Below are positions 63,540-64,000 of a stretch of 64,000 nucleotides of DNA, piece after piece; the stretch's first letter is position 1, and each line of letters begins with the position of its first letter. The DNA is from Planoprotostelium fungivorum. Lineage: Eukaryota; Evosea; Variosea; Cavosteliida; Cavosteliaceae. The position numbers and the translations under genes are program-made. The notes below the pieces were generated by a model, which ran no database searches, had not been told where the DNA came from, and worked only from the letters and a program-made list of their open reading frames with translations. The stretch covers positions 102,024 through 166,023 of the forward strand of contig MDYQ01000165.1 in NCBI GenBank assembly GCA_003024175.1, in the 5' to 3' direction.

Positions 63540-63927
63540 ATCTGGGAGGGGGTGGTGGCTAAGAGGCAGGGTTTATACGCAACATTGGGCTAAATCGCGT
63601 TCATTATTTCAGCTAAATCGCTTTAGCTTTACTAACAACTATGGGATCAATCTGTGACCATAAGTGCATAGTGTATGGATCATCTGATTCCTCTGCAGAG
63701 CAATATCGCTTAAGCACTCCAGTATCAAAGCTAAATTGCTTCTGCCGTTTAGCTTTTTGTAAAAATCATCACCAAGAGTACCAAAAAACTTTTCAAAAAA
63801 TCAATCCAACAGCACATAGAGTACTTTCAGAGCATAATGCATCATCCTATAGTGTTAAGAGACCAAAATGCTATTTAGAAAATATTGCGTATAATTCCTG
63901 CCTCTTAGCCACCACCCTTATCTGGGA
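63540..63927. mobile_element. MITE-like element with 8-bp target duplication (hAT type)
   Basis: The element proper is 63548-63919, 372 bp. Its ends are inverted repeats of about 39 bp (left GGGTGGTGGCTAAGAGGCAG from 63550; the same sequence reversed ending at 63917) with about five mismatches. Internal arms repeat the theme (GCTAAATCGC and GCTAAATTGC). The direct 8-bp repeat ATCTGGGA flanks it at 63540-63547 and 63920-63927. An 8-bp duplication is characteristic of hAT superfamily insertion. No transposase is present, so it is non-autonomous. Confidence 0.8.
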
Positions 63928-64000
63928 TACATCTATATACTGGCAAACTAAACACACATGTGCTTCCAAACTGCTCTGTTCTCATTGCTACAATTGCATG

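Overview
This is a eukaryotic window, gene-dense (about 25 protein genes in 64 kb) and intron-rich. Nearly every gene is cut by introns of roughly 35-120 nt, which mostly begin GTGAG and end AG. The gene set fits a free-living amoeboid protist: a formin, an F-box/ankyrin protein, an ankyrin-BTB protein, a KCTD-like BTB protein, a secreted GH55 glucanase and a beta-mannosidase, alongside conserved housekeeping genes. My best guess is an amoebozoan, possibly a protosteloid amoeba. That is inference, not a database result. Exon boundaries were worked out by hand from splice signals, reading phase and remembered family sequences. Most complete models have total exon lengths divisible by three.

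Layout. 0.2-5.6 kb: COG4 (Golgi tether, C-terminus off the left edge), NDUFAF3 (complex I assembly) and AGXT2 (mitochondrial aminotransferase). 5.6-13.4 kb: a protein kinase, a ZnF-UBP ubiquitin hydrolase, a four-helix-type membrane protein and ornithine decarboxylase. 13.9-21.7 kb: beta-mannosidase, peroxisomal acyl-CoA oxidase ending in the PTS1 signal SRL, and a small membrane protein. 21.7-23.2 kb: a poorly resolved patch with mobile-element-like features. 23.3-31.3 kb: SRP9, a Fuzzy-like longin protein and a 26-exon formin. 31.6-38.4 kb: RBM8A/Y14, a Cys-rich protein, a novel low-complexity protein, a ZC3H14/Nab2-type zinc-finger protein, a KCTD-like protein and a CaMK-type kinase. 38.6-47.8 kb: an F-box/ankyrin protein, a 5S rRNA gene, an ankyrin protein and condensin subunit CAP-G. 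47.9-62 kb: an intron-containing tRNA-Lys, GH55, SGTA, an ankyrin-BTB protein and long-chain acyl-CoA synthetase. 62-64 kb: gene-free DNA with a tRNA-like sequence and a 372-bp inverted-repeat element flanked by an 8-bp duplication.

The genes do not form one pathway. Some themes recur: mitochondrial and peroxisomal metabolism (NDUFAF3, AGXT2, ACOX, ACSL), RNA handling (RBM8A, ZC3H14, SRP9, 5S, tRNA), secreted glycan breakdown (GH2, GH55) and cytoskeleton or trafficking (formin, COG4, Fuzzy). Neighbours are often head-to-head or tail-to-tail with very small gaps.

The most unusual signal is a dispersed 10-13-nt motif, CGTTGTAGAT (reverse ATCTACAACG). It occurs in both orientations in introns, at 3' splice sites and in exons, 19 times by my count against about 0.1 expected by chance.
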